The notes beneath the pieces were generated by a model. It had not been told where the DNA came from and did not search any database. It saw only the letters and a list, made by a program, of their open reading frames with translations. A stretch of 64,000 bases of DNA from Romboutsia timonensis (lineage in GTDB: Bacteria; Bacillota; Clostridia; Peptostreptococcales; Peptostreptococcaceae). The stretch is taken from NCBI RefSeq assembly GCF_900106845.1, contig NZ_LT629850.1, forward strand, positions 426,747-490,746. The letters run 5' to 3'. Positions within the stretch are counted from its first letter, which is position 1. Every line of letters begins with the position of its first letter. Shown here in pieces: positions 25,969-33,606 of this stretch. A program made the translations under genes and the position numbers.

Positions 25969-26235
25969 ATGGCAGTTAAAATAAGATTAAAAAGAATGGG
26001 ATCAAACAAAAAGCCTTTCTACAGAATAGTAGTTGCTGATTCAAGATCTCCAAGAGATGGAAAATTCATAGAAGAAATAGGATACTACAACCCAGTTTCT
26101 CAACCAAAGCAAGTTAAAATAAACGATGAGAAAGCTGTTAAGTGGTTATCAAATGGTGCACAACCAACTGATACTGTAAAAACTTTATTAGTTAACAACG
26201 GTGTAATGGAAAAATTCGAAGCTTCTAAGAAATAA
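25969..26235 (+). CDS. rpsP: Ribosomal protein bS16
   Basis: An 88-residue small-subunit protein beginning [20 protein letters not shown], the conserved bS16 N-terminus, with [20 protein letters not shown] and the [12 protein letters not shown] segment. Codon use is typical of highly expressed genes. CGGAGG precedes the ATG; khpA follows after 27 nt. Confidence 0.97.
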   Translation: MAVKIRLKRMGSNKKPFYRIVVADSRSPRDGKFIEEIGYYNPVSQPKQVKINDEKAVKWLSNGAQPTDTVKTLLVNNGVMEKFEASKK

Positions 26236-26262
26236 TAATTTTTAATTAGGAGAGATGAGTAT

Positions 26263-26490
26263 ATGAAAGAGCTAGTGTTAGATATAGCTAAAGCTCTAGT
26301 TGATAATCCTGATGCAGTTGTAGTTGAAGAAACAAGAAAAAATGATGAAATCATTTTAAAGCTTACTGTTTCTCAAGACGACATGGGAAAGGTTATCGGA
26401 AAGCAGGGCAGAATAGCTAAAGCTATAAGAACTGTCGTAAGATCTGCTGCAAACAGAGAAAAAGTAAAAGTTTCTCTTGAGATAGTATAA
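26263..26490 (+). CDS. khpA: KH-domain RNA-binding protein KhpA (YlqC)
   Basis: A 75-residue protein consisting of one KH domain. The GxxG loop appears as VIGKQGRIAKAIRTVV. KhpA pairs with KhpB (Jag) and binds RNA in Gram-positive bacteria, with effects on cell elongation. Its place between rpsP and rimM is the standard one. A terminator ends the rpsP-khpA unit. Confidence 0.94.
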   Translation: MKELVLDIAKALVDNPDAVVVEETRKNDEIILKLTVSQDDMGKVIGKQGRIAKAIRTVVRSAANREKVKVSLEIV

Positions 26491-26519
26491 AAGGATTAGG
26501 TATATGCCTAATCCTTTTT
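26489..26519 (+). terminator. Terminator after khpA
   Basis: A 12-bp stem (AAAAGGATTAGG at 26489-26500 with its complement at 26507-26518), a 6-nt loop and T5. It overlaps the khpA stop codon. Confidence 0.88.
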
Positions 26520-26613
26520 GTATATACTCAAAATACATAATTATAGCTAATAAATTTAATAATATAATAATGAAAGAAAGTCATAAAGATTTTTAACATA
26601 AGGAGATATATTG

Positions 26614-27126
26614 ATGGAAAAGCTAACACATTTTAAAATAGGACAAATAGTAAATACTCAAGGTTTAAAAGGAGAAGTTAGAGTTTATCCTTTTACTGAT
26701 GATATATATAGATTTGATGATTTAGAAGAATTCTACTTAGGAAAAGACTTAGAAACTAAGTGGGAAGTTGAAAGAGTTAGATATAAAGGCAACATGGTTA
26801 TAATGAAAATAAAAAATGTTGATAGAGTTGAAGATGCAGAAAGATTAAGAAATAAGTTCATGTATGTTTCAAGAGAAGATAGTAGAGAATTAGAAGAAGG
26901 TGAATTCTTTATAGCAGACATGATAGGTATGGATGTATATACATTAGATAATAATCACATAGGAACATTAAAAGATGTATTACAATATGCAGCTAATGAT
27001 GTATACGTTATAAAAAGTAACGATGGTAAGGAATTTTTAATACCTGCTATAACTAAGTTTGTGCCTACTATAGATATAAATGAAAGAAAAATGATAATAG
27101 ACCCTATTAAGGGTATGTTAGACTAG
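26614..27126 (+). CDS. rimM: Ribosome maturation factor RimM
   Basis: RimM helps assemble the 30S head by binding bS19. The 170-residue protein has the N-terminal RimM barrel (FKIGQIVNTQGLKGEVRVYP) and the C-terminal PRC barrel (FFIADMIGMDVYTLDNNHIG, and VYVIKSNDGKEFLIPAI). The ATG at 26614 follows AAGGAG by 8 nt; a TTG codon directly before it is in frame. trmD starts 8 nt after its stop. Confidence 0.95.
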   Translation: MEKLTHFKIGQIVNTQGLKGEVRVYPFTDDIYRFDDLEEFYLGKDLETKWEVERVRYKGNMVIMKIKNVDRVEDAERLRNKFMYVSREDSRELEEGEFFIADMIGMDVYTLDNNHIGTLKDVLQYAANDVYVIKSNDGKEFLIPAITKFVPTIDINERKMIIDPIKGMLD

Positions 27127-27134
27127 GTGATAGT

Positions 27135-27827
27135 ATGAGATTTCATATAATGACACTTTTTCCAGAAATATTTCATTCGTACATGAATGAAAGTATAATG
27201 AAAAAAGCAGTAGAAAAAAATATAATAGAAGTTAACATATATAATATAAGGGATTTTTCTACTAATAAACATAAAAAAGTAGATGATTATCCATTTGGTG
27301 GTGGAGCAGGAATGGTAATGACTCCACAACCTATATATGATACATATAAACATATAATAGAAAAGCATGATATAAAAAATCCAAGAGTAGTATATTTAAC
27401 TCCAAAAGGTAAGGTTCATAATCAAAGTATTGCACAAGATTTTTCTAAGCTGGATGATGTAATATTTTTATGCGGGCATTATGAAGGAATAGATCAGAGG
27501 ATAATTGATTTAATAGTTACTGATGAAATATCTATAGGTGACTATGTATTAACAGGAGGAGAACTTCCAGCACTTATACTTATAGATTCTATATCAAGAC
27601 TTATACCAGGAGTATTAGGACAAAATGAATCATTTGAGGAGGAGTCTTTTAAAGATAATTTATTAGAATATCCTCATTATACTAGACCTAGAGAGTTTAT
27701 GAACTTAGAAGTTCCGTCAGTTTTACTATCTGGAAATCATAAGAATATCGATAAATGGAGATATGAAGAGTCGATAAAAATTACCAAAGAAAGAAGACCA
27801 GATTTGTACAAAAAAGCTTGTAAATAA
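27135..27827 (+). CDS. trmD: tRNA (guanine-37-N1)-methyltransferase
   Basis: TrmD methylates G37 of tRNAs, preventing frameshifts. The 230-residue protein has the SPOUT trefoil knot: MTLFPEIF at the N-terminus, VDDYPFGGGAGMVM, LCGHYEGIDQR, EISIGDYVLTGGELPAL and LLEYPHYTRPREF. It is tightly linked to rimM; rplS follows with its own promoter at the trmD end. No deviations seen. Confidence 0.96.
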   Translation: MRFHIMTLFPEIFHSYMNESIMKKAVEKNIIEVNIYNIRDFSTNKHKKVDDYPFGGGAGMVMTPQPIYDTYKHIIEKHDIKNPRVVYLTPKGKVHNQSIAQDFSKLDDVIFLCGHYEGIDQRIIDLIVTDEISIGDYVLTGGELPALILIDSISRLIPGVLGQNESFEEESFKDNLLEYPHYTRPREFMNLEVPSVLLSGNHKNIDKWRYEESIKITKERRPDLYKKACK

Positions 27828-27846
27828 ACAATATATATAGTATAAT
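27818..27846 (+). promoter_or_regulatory. Promoter for rplS
   Basis: TTGTAA (27818-27823) at the end of trmD, a 17-nt spacer and TATAAT (27841-27846). The predicted leader of about 80 nt contains TTCCTC (around 27874-27879), which can pair with the first AGGAGG, so an autogenous L19-type leader is possible. Confidence 0.6.
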
Positions 27847-27932
27847 TTTAAATGTTGAAAAAATAAACGGGCATTCCTCTTTTTACACGTAGGAGGTAAT
27901 TAAGAATGTCTATGATACTAGGAGGAAGAATA

Positions 27933-28277
27933 ATGAACGAATTAGTAAGAGCATTAGGACAAGAACAATTAAAGAAAGAAGTTCCTAACTTTGGACCTGG
28001 GGACACAGTAAGAGTTCACGTTAAAATAGTTGAAGGTAAGAGAGAAAGAATACAAGTATTCGAAGGTGTTGTTCTTAAGAGACAAGGTGGAGGAATACAA
28101 GAAACTTTCACAGTTAGAAAAATATCTTTCAACGTTGGTGTAGAAAGAACTTTCCCAGTACATTCTCCAAGAATAGAAAAGATAGAAGTAACTAGAAAAG
28201 GTAAAGTAAGAAGAGCTAAACTAAACTACTTAAGAGGTAGAGTAGGTAAAGCTGCTAAGATAAAAGAAGCTAGATAA
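27933..28277 (+). CDS. rplS: Ribosomal protein bL19
   Basis: A 114-residue large-subunit protein at the 30S-50S interface. [20 protein letters not shown] is the conserved N-terminus, followed by [29 protein letters not shown] and [12 protein letters not shown]. The ATG at 27933 has AGGAGG at 27920-27925. A second in-frame ATG at 27906 has its own AGGAGGT at 27891-27897 with equally good spacing and would add nine residues (MSMILGGRI). The shorter form matches the family. Confidence 0.95.
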   Translation: MNELVRALGQEQLKKEVPNFGPGDTVRVHVKIVEGKRERIQVFEGVVLKRQGGGIQETFTVRKISFNVGVERTFPVHSPRIEKIEVTRKGKVRRAKLNYLRGRVGKAAKIKEAR

Positions 28278-28296
28278 TTAAACTTTACTATAAAAT

Positions 28297-28323
28297 AAAG
28301 GACTGATTTTATCAGTCCTTTTT
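28297..28323 (+). terminator. Terminator after rplS
   Basis: An 11-bp stem, AAAGGACTGAT (28297-28307) with ATCAGTCCTTT (28311-28321), a 3-nt loop and a T run. Confidence 0.9.
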
Positions 28324-28488
28324 ACATATATTGATATTATTAATTTAAATATAATATCGATGAATAGATTAAAAATTTATATTATAGAAATAATAGAAGT
28401 ATTATATTAAATACTTAAAAAAGCTTATAATATAATGTATAAATTGAAATAAAAAAGAATGAATAATTTACATAAAGGAGTGATAATC

Positions 28489-29403
28489 ATGGCAAGAGGA
28501 GACAGAATGGGAGAAAATTATGATGATTATCTAAGAGATGATAATTTACATATAAACTGGTATCCAGGTCATATGAAGAAAACTAGAGATTTAGTTAGAA
28601 ATAACTTAAAGCTAGTTGATGTTGTTGTAGAACTTTTAGACTCTAGAATACCTTTTAGTAGTAGAAACCCAGATATAGATAATTTAGCAGGGAATAAGCC
28701 TAGAGTTGTCATATTAAATAAATGTGATTTAGCGGATAGAGCTAAGTTAGATAAATGGATAAAATACTATAAAGACCGTGGAATCAAAGCAATACCAGTA
28801 GATACTTTAAAAGGTGTTGGTTTAAATAAATTAGTAGATGAATGTAGAAATGCAGTTAAAGATAAAATGGATGCATTAAAAGAAAAAGGAAGAAAAGAAA
28901 GACCTATAAGAATAATGATAGTAGGTATTCCAAATGTTGGTAAATCATCTATAATAAATAAATTAACAGGTAGAAAAAGCACAGTTACAGGAGATAGACC
29001 AGGTGTAACTAAAGGAAAGCAGTGGGTTAGATTAAAAGGAAACTTAGAATTACTTGATACACCAGGTATACTTTGGCCTAAATTTGAAGATCAAGATGTT
29101 GCACTTAATTTAGCATTCTGTAGAGCTATAAAAGATGAGATACTAGATGTTGAAACTTTAGCTCTAAGACTAATTGGAAAGCTTATGGAGATAGAGCCAG
29201 AAAAATTAAAGGCAAGATATAAGCTAGAGGAATTAGGTGATAGAGATATAGAAACTATGGATATGATAGGTCGTAAAAGAGGATTTATAATGGGGAATAA
29301 GGAACTTGATTATACTCGTATAGCAACGACAGTTTTAAATGAATTTAGAGATGGAAAAATAGGAAAAATAACTTTAGAAGTTCCTGAAGACATAAAAAAA
29401 TAG
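28489..29403 (+). CDS. rbgA: Ribosome biogenesis GTPase RbgA (YlqF)
   Basis: RbgA is needed for late assembly of the 50S subunit. The 304-residue GTPase is circularly permuted: G4 LNKCDLAD precedes G1 GIPNVGKSS, G2 GVTKGKQW and G3 DTPGI. INWYPGHMKKTRD is the typical N-terminal box, and the C-terminal domain contains RKRGFIMGNKELDYTRIATT. The ATG at 28489 follows AAAGGAGTGAT; an in-frame ATG at 28459 lacks a ribosome binding site. It ends in a terminator directly followed by repeat copy A. Confidence 0.95.
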   Translation: MARGDRMGENYDDYLRDDNLHINWYPGHMKKTRDLVRNNLKLVDVVVELLDSRIPFSSRNPDIDNLAGNKPRVVILNKCDLADRAKLDKWIKYYKDRGIKAIPVDTLKGVGLNKLVDECRNAVKDKMDALKEKGRKERPIRIMIVGIPNVGKSSIINKLTGRKSTVTGDRPGVTKGKQWVRLKGNLELLDTPGILWPKFEDQDVALNLAFCRAIKDEILDVETLALRLIGKLMEIEPEKLKARYKLEELGDRDIETMDMIGRKRGFIMGNKELDYTRIATTVLNEFRDGKIGKITLEVPEDIKK

Positions 29404-29412
29404 ATACAATAT

Positions 29413-29447
29413 AAAAAATATCATCTAATGTTAGATGATATTTTTTT
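29413..29447 (+). terminator. Terminator after rbgA
   Basis: A 16-bp AT-rich stem (29413-29428 with 29431-29446, core TATCATCTAA/TTAGATGATA) ends in a T7 run. Repeat copy A starts at the next base. Confidence 0.85.
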
Positions 29448-29603
29448 ACGTATAAGGAAATTATATCATGAAAAAAGTGGAAAATTTATGAATATGAGTA
29501 ATATCAACTTTATAAAAGTAAAAATGATATTTTGAGCAACGGATTTATCCGTAGCGTGAGCAAGAATATATCGTTGGCGAAATGAGCGGAGCGAATTTTT
29601 TAT
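29448..29603 (+). repeat. Dispersed modular intergenic repeat, copy A (156 bp)
   Basis: It shares with copies B (42929-43142) and C (52598-52762) the start ACGTATAAG-AAATTATATCAT, a hairpin CGGAT-TT-ATCCG after TTTTGAGCAA, TATATCGTTGGCGA and the end GCGAATTTTTTAT. It is more GC-rich than the surrounding intergenic DNA. This copy lacks the 25-26 nt cassette at both sites where it can occur. The remaining gap up to rnhB (29604-29792) is AT-rich with no gene seen. Confidence 0.8.
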
Positions 29604-29792
29604 ATTATAAATAATAATTATAAGGTATACTAAGATATAGCTAATAAATTATGAGTAATTTTATATCTTAAAATTAAGTAGAGATACTTTTTTAATGGTA
29701 TATGTAGGCATTATATTTATATATATTTTAGGATAGAACATAGTACACATGATATAAAAATTACATCGTATAAATAACGTGAGGAGAAGATC

Positions 29793-30560
29793 ATGAAGAA
29801 TAAAAGTGTAAAGGAAATTAAAGAAATAGTAGATAGTTTAAGTATAGATAAGTACTTAGAGTATATGGATATATTAAAAGACGATGAAAGAAAATCAGTT
29901 CAAAATATAGCAATTAAAATGGGAAGAAAATTAGATAATATAAGAAAAGAAGAAGAGAGATTAGAACGTATAAATACATATGAAAATGAAGGATACACTA
30001 AAGGATATTTATATATAGGTGGAATAGACGAGGCAGGGCGTGGTCCACTAGCAGGGCCTGTAGTAGCTAGTGTGGTAGTGTTTAAACCAAATACTAAGAT
30101 AGAAGGGATAAATGATTCTAAAAAGCTAAGTGAAGCTAAAAGAGAAGAGTTATTCGATAGAATAAAGGAAGAAGCTTTAGACTATGGAATAGGTATAGTT
30201 AATAATGAAGATATAGATAAATATAATATATTAAATGCTACTTACATGGCCATGAAAAAGGCTTTAAATTGTTTAAAAAATACACCAGATTATTTATTAA
30301 TAGATGCTGCTACAATACCAGGAATAGACATACATCAAAAGCCAATAATTAAGGGAGATTCTAAATCTATATCAATTGCGGCAGCTAGTATATTAGCTAA
30401 AGTTACAAGAGATAATATAATGTATCAATATGATGAAATATTCCCGGAATATGGATTTAAATCGCATAAAGGTTATGGAACAAAGGAACACTACGAAGCA
30501 ATTGAAAAATATGGAATAACTCGTATACATAGAAAGAGTTTCTTAAAGAATATGTTATAA
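29793..30560 (+). CDS. rnhB: Ribonuclease HII
   Basis: RNase HII removes ribonucleotides from DNA and RNA in RNA-DNA hybrids. The 255-residue protein carries an N-terminal helical extension of about 70 residues, usual in Firmicutes, then the catalytic domain with GIDEAGRGPLAGPVVA (DEAGRG, first catalytic Asp/Glu), INDSKKLSE, LLIDAATIPG and SIAAASILAKVTRD, ending HRKSFLKNM. The start follows GAGGAGA. It lies near rbgA as in Bacillus. Confidence 0.95.
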   Translation: MKNKSVKEIKEIVDSLSIDKYLEYMDILKDDERKSVQNIAIKMGRKLDNIRKEEERLERINTYENEGYTKGYLYIGGIDEAGRGPLAGPVVASVVVFKPNTKIEGINDSKKLSEAKREELFDRIKEEALDYGIGIVNNEDIDKYNILNATYMAMKKALNCLKNTPDYLLIDAATIPGIDIHQKPIIKGDSKSISIAAASILAKVTRDNIMYQYDEIFPEYGFKSHKGYGTKEHYEAIEKYGITRIHRKSFLKNML

Positions 30561-30606
30561 TTTTATATGAAAGTTTAATTAAAAATTTATATAGAGGAGT
30601 CTTATA

Positions 30607-31626
30607 ATGAATTTTAAAGAAGTTGAGAAAGTTGCTAGAGAAAAATTTAATGGAAGTTGCAAGGTATGTAAGGTATGTAATGGTATTGCTTGTGCAGGTG
30701 AAGTTCCAGGTATGGGCGGAAAAGGAAGCGGGTCTTCATTTATAGATAATAGAAAAAGTTTAGAAAAAATAAAAATTAATATGAGGGTTATACATAATGT
30801 TTCTAATCCAGATATTACTATAGAATTGTTTGGAAAGAAAATGGATGCTCCAATATTTGCAGCACCTATAACTGGAACAACTTTAAATATGGGTGGAAAA
30901 ATTTCTGAGAGAGATTATATAGAACCTGTTGTAAAAGGATGTATAGATAGTGGTGTATACGCTATGGTTGGAGACACTGCAGTTGATGAATTTTTATTAG
31001 AAAACTTAAGTGTACTTAAAGAGTATAATGGACAAGGTATAGTATTTATAAAGCCATGGGAAAATGATGATATAATAAACAAAATAAAGTTGGCAGAAGA
31101 GTCAAATGCTATAGCAGTAGGTGTTGATATAGACGCATGTGGTCTTGTTACATTATCTATGCATGGAAAAAAAGTTGTTCCAAAAACTGTAGAAGATTTA
31201 AGAAAACTTAAAAATTCGACTAAATTACCTTTTATAGTTAAAGGGATAATGACTGTTGAAGATGCTCTAATGGCTGTTGAAGCAGGTGTTGATGCAATAG
31301 TTATATCAAATCATGGTGGTAGAGTATTAGATTGCACTCCTGGAGTTTGTGAAGTAATTCCATCAATTGCAAAGGCGGTAAAAGGAAAAATTACTATACT
31401 TGCTGATGGTGGAGTTAGAACTGGAGTAGATGTGGTTAAAATGATAGGTTTAGGTGCAGATGCAGTTTTAATAGGAAGACCATTTGTAACAGCTTCATTT
31501 GGTGGTAAAACAGATGGGGTTAAGACTTATGTAGAAAATATAAAAAATGAATTAAAATCAACTATGATTTTAACAGGATGTCAATCTATAAGAGATATAG
31601 ACAGTAAGGTTATATATAATTATTAA
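30607..31626 (+). CDS. FMN-dependent alpha-hydroxy-acid dehydrogenase with Cys-rich N-terminus
   Basis: A 339-residue TIM-barrel flavoprotein of the lactate oxidase/glycolate oxidase family. The FMN and substrate motifs are APITGTTLNMGG, FIKPWEND, LPFIVKGIMTVEDA (Lys), SNHGGRVLDC (catalytic His) and ADGGVRTGVDVVKMIGLGAD with IGRPF. The N-terminus contains CKVCKVCNGIACAG (about 14-27), four clustered cysteines that could bind a metal or an iron-sulfur cluster and are not part of the classical enzymes. The electron acceptor is unknown. It follows rnhB by 46 nt but has its own ribosome binding site and a terminator. Confidence 0.82.
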   Translation: MNFKEVEKVAREKFNGSCKVCKVCNGIACAGEVPGMGGKGSGSSFIDNRKSLEKIKINMRVIHNVSNPDITIELFGKKMDAPIFAAPITGTTLNMGGKISERDYIEPVVKGCIDSGVYAMVGDTAVDEFLLENLSVLKEYNGQGIVFIKPWENDDIINKIKLAEESNAIAVGVDIDACGLVTLSMHGKKVVPKTVEDLRKLKNSTKLPFIVKGIMTVEDALMAVEAGVDAIVISNHGGRVLDCTPGVCEVIPSIAKAVKGKITILADGGVRTGVDVVKMIGLGADAVLIGRPFVTASFGGKTDGVKTYVENIKNELKSTMILTGCQSIRDIDSKVIYNY

Positions 31627-31630
31627 GCAT

Positions 31631-31703
31631 AAAAAAGGAGCTATTAGTAAAACTAAGAATTATAGAGATACTATAAAACTTTGTTTTAAAATAGCCCTTT
31701 TTT
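31631..31703. terminator. Possible terminator with branched loop after the hydroxy-acid dehydrogenase gene
   Basis: AAAAAAGGAGCTATT (31631-31645) pairs with AATAGCCCTTTTTT (31690-31703) with one mismatch, enclosing about 44 nt that contain a smaller hairpin. A T run lies at the 3' end and an A run at the 5' end. It sits between convergent genes and may act for both. Confidence 0.55.
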
Positions 31704-31844
31704 ATTTTAAAGCTCTACTTTAAAAGTTGTTATGTTTAAAATGAGTGTTTGTTGATATTACAAATATTTAATATTAACAAAAATATTAAATATTATTATA
31801 TTTTTATTAATATTATTTATATTTTCATAGAGCTTTTAAAATAA

Positions 31845-33125
31845 TTATTTAAATGGATTATCCATAACATTTATTATATCAGATTGTTTAACTTGTGAGG
31901 CAGTATTATTATAAGAATTTTTTAGTTTTTCTAAAGTTATATTATCTAAATGACTAAAATCTTCATTATTAGTTATAGGTAGAACCTCAAAAACTATCTT
32001 ACTTCCATCATTATATTTATTAACCCATGTAGGAATACAATTTACTTTAGATACAAATGTTTTGTCTGTATTTTTAGTAATTTCTATGTTAACCATAAGC
32101 CCATCTTCAGTAAAAGGTGTTCCTAAAAGTTCCCTTCTTTGATTTGATATAAAATTTCCAAGAGAATATATAACTAAAGTTTCATGACTTTCATCAGTAG
32201 ATTTTATTATTTCAACGGGTTGAACTACATGAGGGTGAGATCCTATTATTATATCTACGCCACTATCGCTAAGTTTTTGGGCTAAATCATATTGAAATTG
32301 GTTAGGAACTCTTCTATACTCATCTCCCCAATGAATAACAAGTATCTGAATATCTGTGTGTGATATATTTTTTAGGGTATTATTTATAGTATTAAAAGCG
32401 TTATTTACATCTGAGCTATCAAATACATTTAATTTATCTTTAGACTTATCTGAAATTCTGATACCATTTAAAAGTTTAGTATTTTCTCTAAGTTCGCCAT
32501 AAGAAAAAGCTGTTATTCCTAAACTTATTCCATTAACTTCTTTTATTAAATAATTCTTATCACCAACATTTGAAATTGTTCCTATAGTACTAAGGTTTCT
32601 AGATTTTAGTACATCTAAAGTTCTTTCTACTCCTAAATCACCTTTATCAAAAGAATGGTTATTTATAGTTGAAACTACATCTACGCCTGCATTTTTTAAT
32701 GCATCAGCCAAGGTATCAGGAGTATTAAAAGTTGGATAAGAACTATATGGTATACTATCGCCAGCTAATGTGGTTTCTAAATTTGCAATAGATAAGTCTG
32801 CTTTTTTTATGTAACTTGACACATATTTATAATTATTATCAAAAGAATATGTATTTGTTTTAGGATCGTATTGTGCATTAAGTTGAGGTGTATGAGCCAT
32901 AACATCTCCTATTGCATTTATAGTAACCTTACTAGTTTTATTATCTGCTAAAGTTTCTAAAATTTGTTCATCTTTTACTACTTCGCTATTACATTTTTTA
33001 TCAAATAAATTAAAATTATTAAATAAAAAAATAAAAGTTAGTACTAAAATTGATAAGTATAATCCTATTATTTTAAACTTCTTTTTTCTTCTACTACTTT
33101 TCTTTTTTTTATCACATCTTCCCAT
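31845..33125 (-). CDS. capA: CapA-family (PgsA-like) membrane-anchored metallophosphatase-fold protein
   Basis: A 426-residue protein with a very basic N-terminus (KKKKSSRRKKKFK), one membrane segment (about 23-40) and an extracellular calcineurin-like CapA domain. Motifs are INAIGDVMAHTPQLNAQYD, ADLSIANLETTLAG, VVSTINNHSFDKGD, VIHWGDEYRR and IIIGSHPHVVQPVE, containing the metal-site Asp, Asn and His residues. CapA proteins take part in poly-gamma-glutamate capsule synthesis in Bacillus, but here no capB or capC gene is present, so the substrate is unknown. It is transcribed against its neighbours, with the start facing yraN. Confidence 0.85.
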   Translation of the reverse strand: MGRCDKKKKSSRRKKKFKIIGLYLSILVLTFIFLFNNFNLFDKKCNSEVVKDEQILETLADNKTSKVTINAIGDVMAHTPQLNAQYDPKTNTYSFDNNYKYVSSYIKKADLSIANLETTLAGDSIPYSSYPTFNTPDTLADALKNAGVDVVSTINNHSFDKGDLGVERTLDVLKSRNLSTIGTISNVGDKNYLIKEVNGISLGITAFSYGELRENTKLLNGIRISDKSKDKLNVFDSSDVNNAFNTINNTLKNISHTDIQILVIHWGDEYRRVPNQFQYDLAQKLSDSGVDIIIGSHPHVVQPVEIIKSTDESHETLVIYSLGNFISNQRRELLGTPFTEDGLMVNIEITKNTDKTFVSKVNCIPTWVNKYNDGSKIVFEVLPITNNEDFSHLDNITLEKLKNSYNNTASQVKQSDIINVMDNPFK

Positions 33126-33249
33126 TAAACATTCCCCCTATATAGTGATTTTAATAATTCAATTAAAAAAATTCAATTATAAAAGGAAAAAATGTATATA
33201 AAATGAATATTAGGGACAATACTTACAAAAAAGTACATAGGAGATACTT

Positions 33250-33594
33250 ATGAATAATATTCAAAAAGGTAGAGCTGGTGAAAGGATAGCATTAAAATAT
33301 CTAATAGATAATAAGGCAAATATTTTAGAAACTAATTATAGAATAAATAGTGGAGAAATAGATATAATAGCTAAAATTAATGATGAATTAGTATTTATAG
33401 AAGTTAAGTCAAGAACTAACATAAAGTTTGGTTATCCAGCAGAAGCTGTAGATTGTAGAAAAATTAGAAAAATAGTAAATACAGCTAAATATTATATCTT
33501 AAAAAATAATTTAAATAATGTACCGATAAGATTTGATGTTATAGAAATATATTTAAAAGATAAGAAGATAAATCATATAGTAAATGCTTTCTAG
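33250..33594 (+). CDS. yraN: UPF0102 (YraN) nuclease-fold protein
   Basis: A 114-residue restriction-endonuclease-like fold protein of unknown function. It shows GRAGERIALKYLIDN, RINSGEIDIIAKINDELVFI, then EVKSRTNIKFGYP; the E-x-D and E-V-K residues correspond to a PD-(D/E)XK nuclease core. It ends 6 nt before yifB; the yraN-yifB-dprA-topA order is common and suggests a role in DNA metabolism. Confidence 0.9.
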   Translation: MNNIQKGRAGERIALKYLIDNKANILETNYRINSGEIDIIAKINDELVFIEVKSRTNIKFGYPAEAVDCRKIRKIVNTAKYYILKNNLNNVPIRFDVIEIYLKDKKINHIVNAF

Positions 33595-33606
33595 AAAGGA
33601 GTGAAT

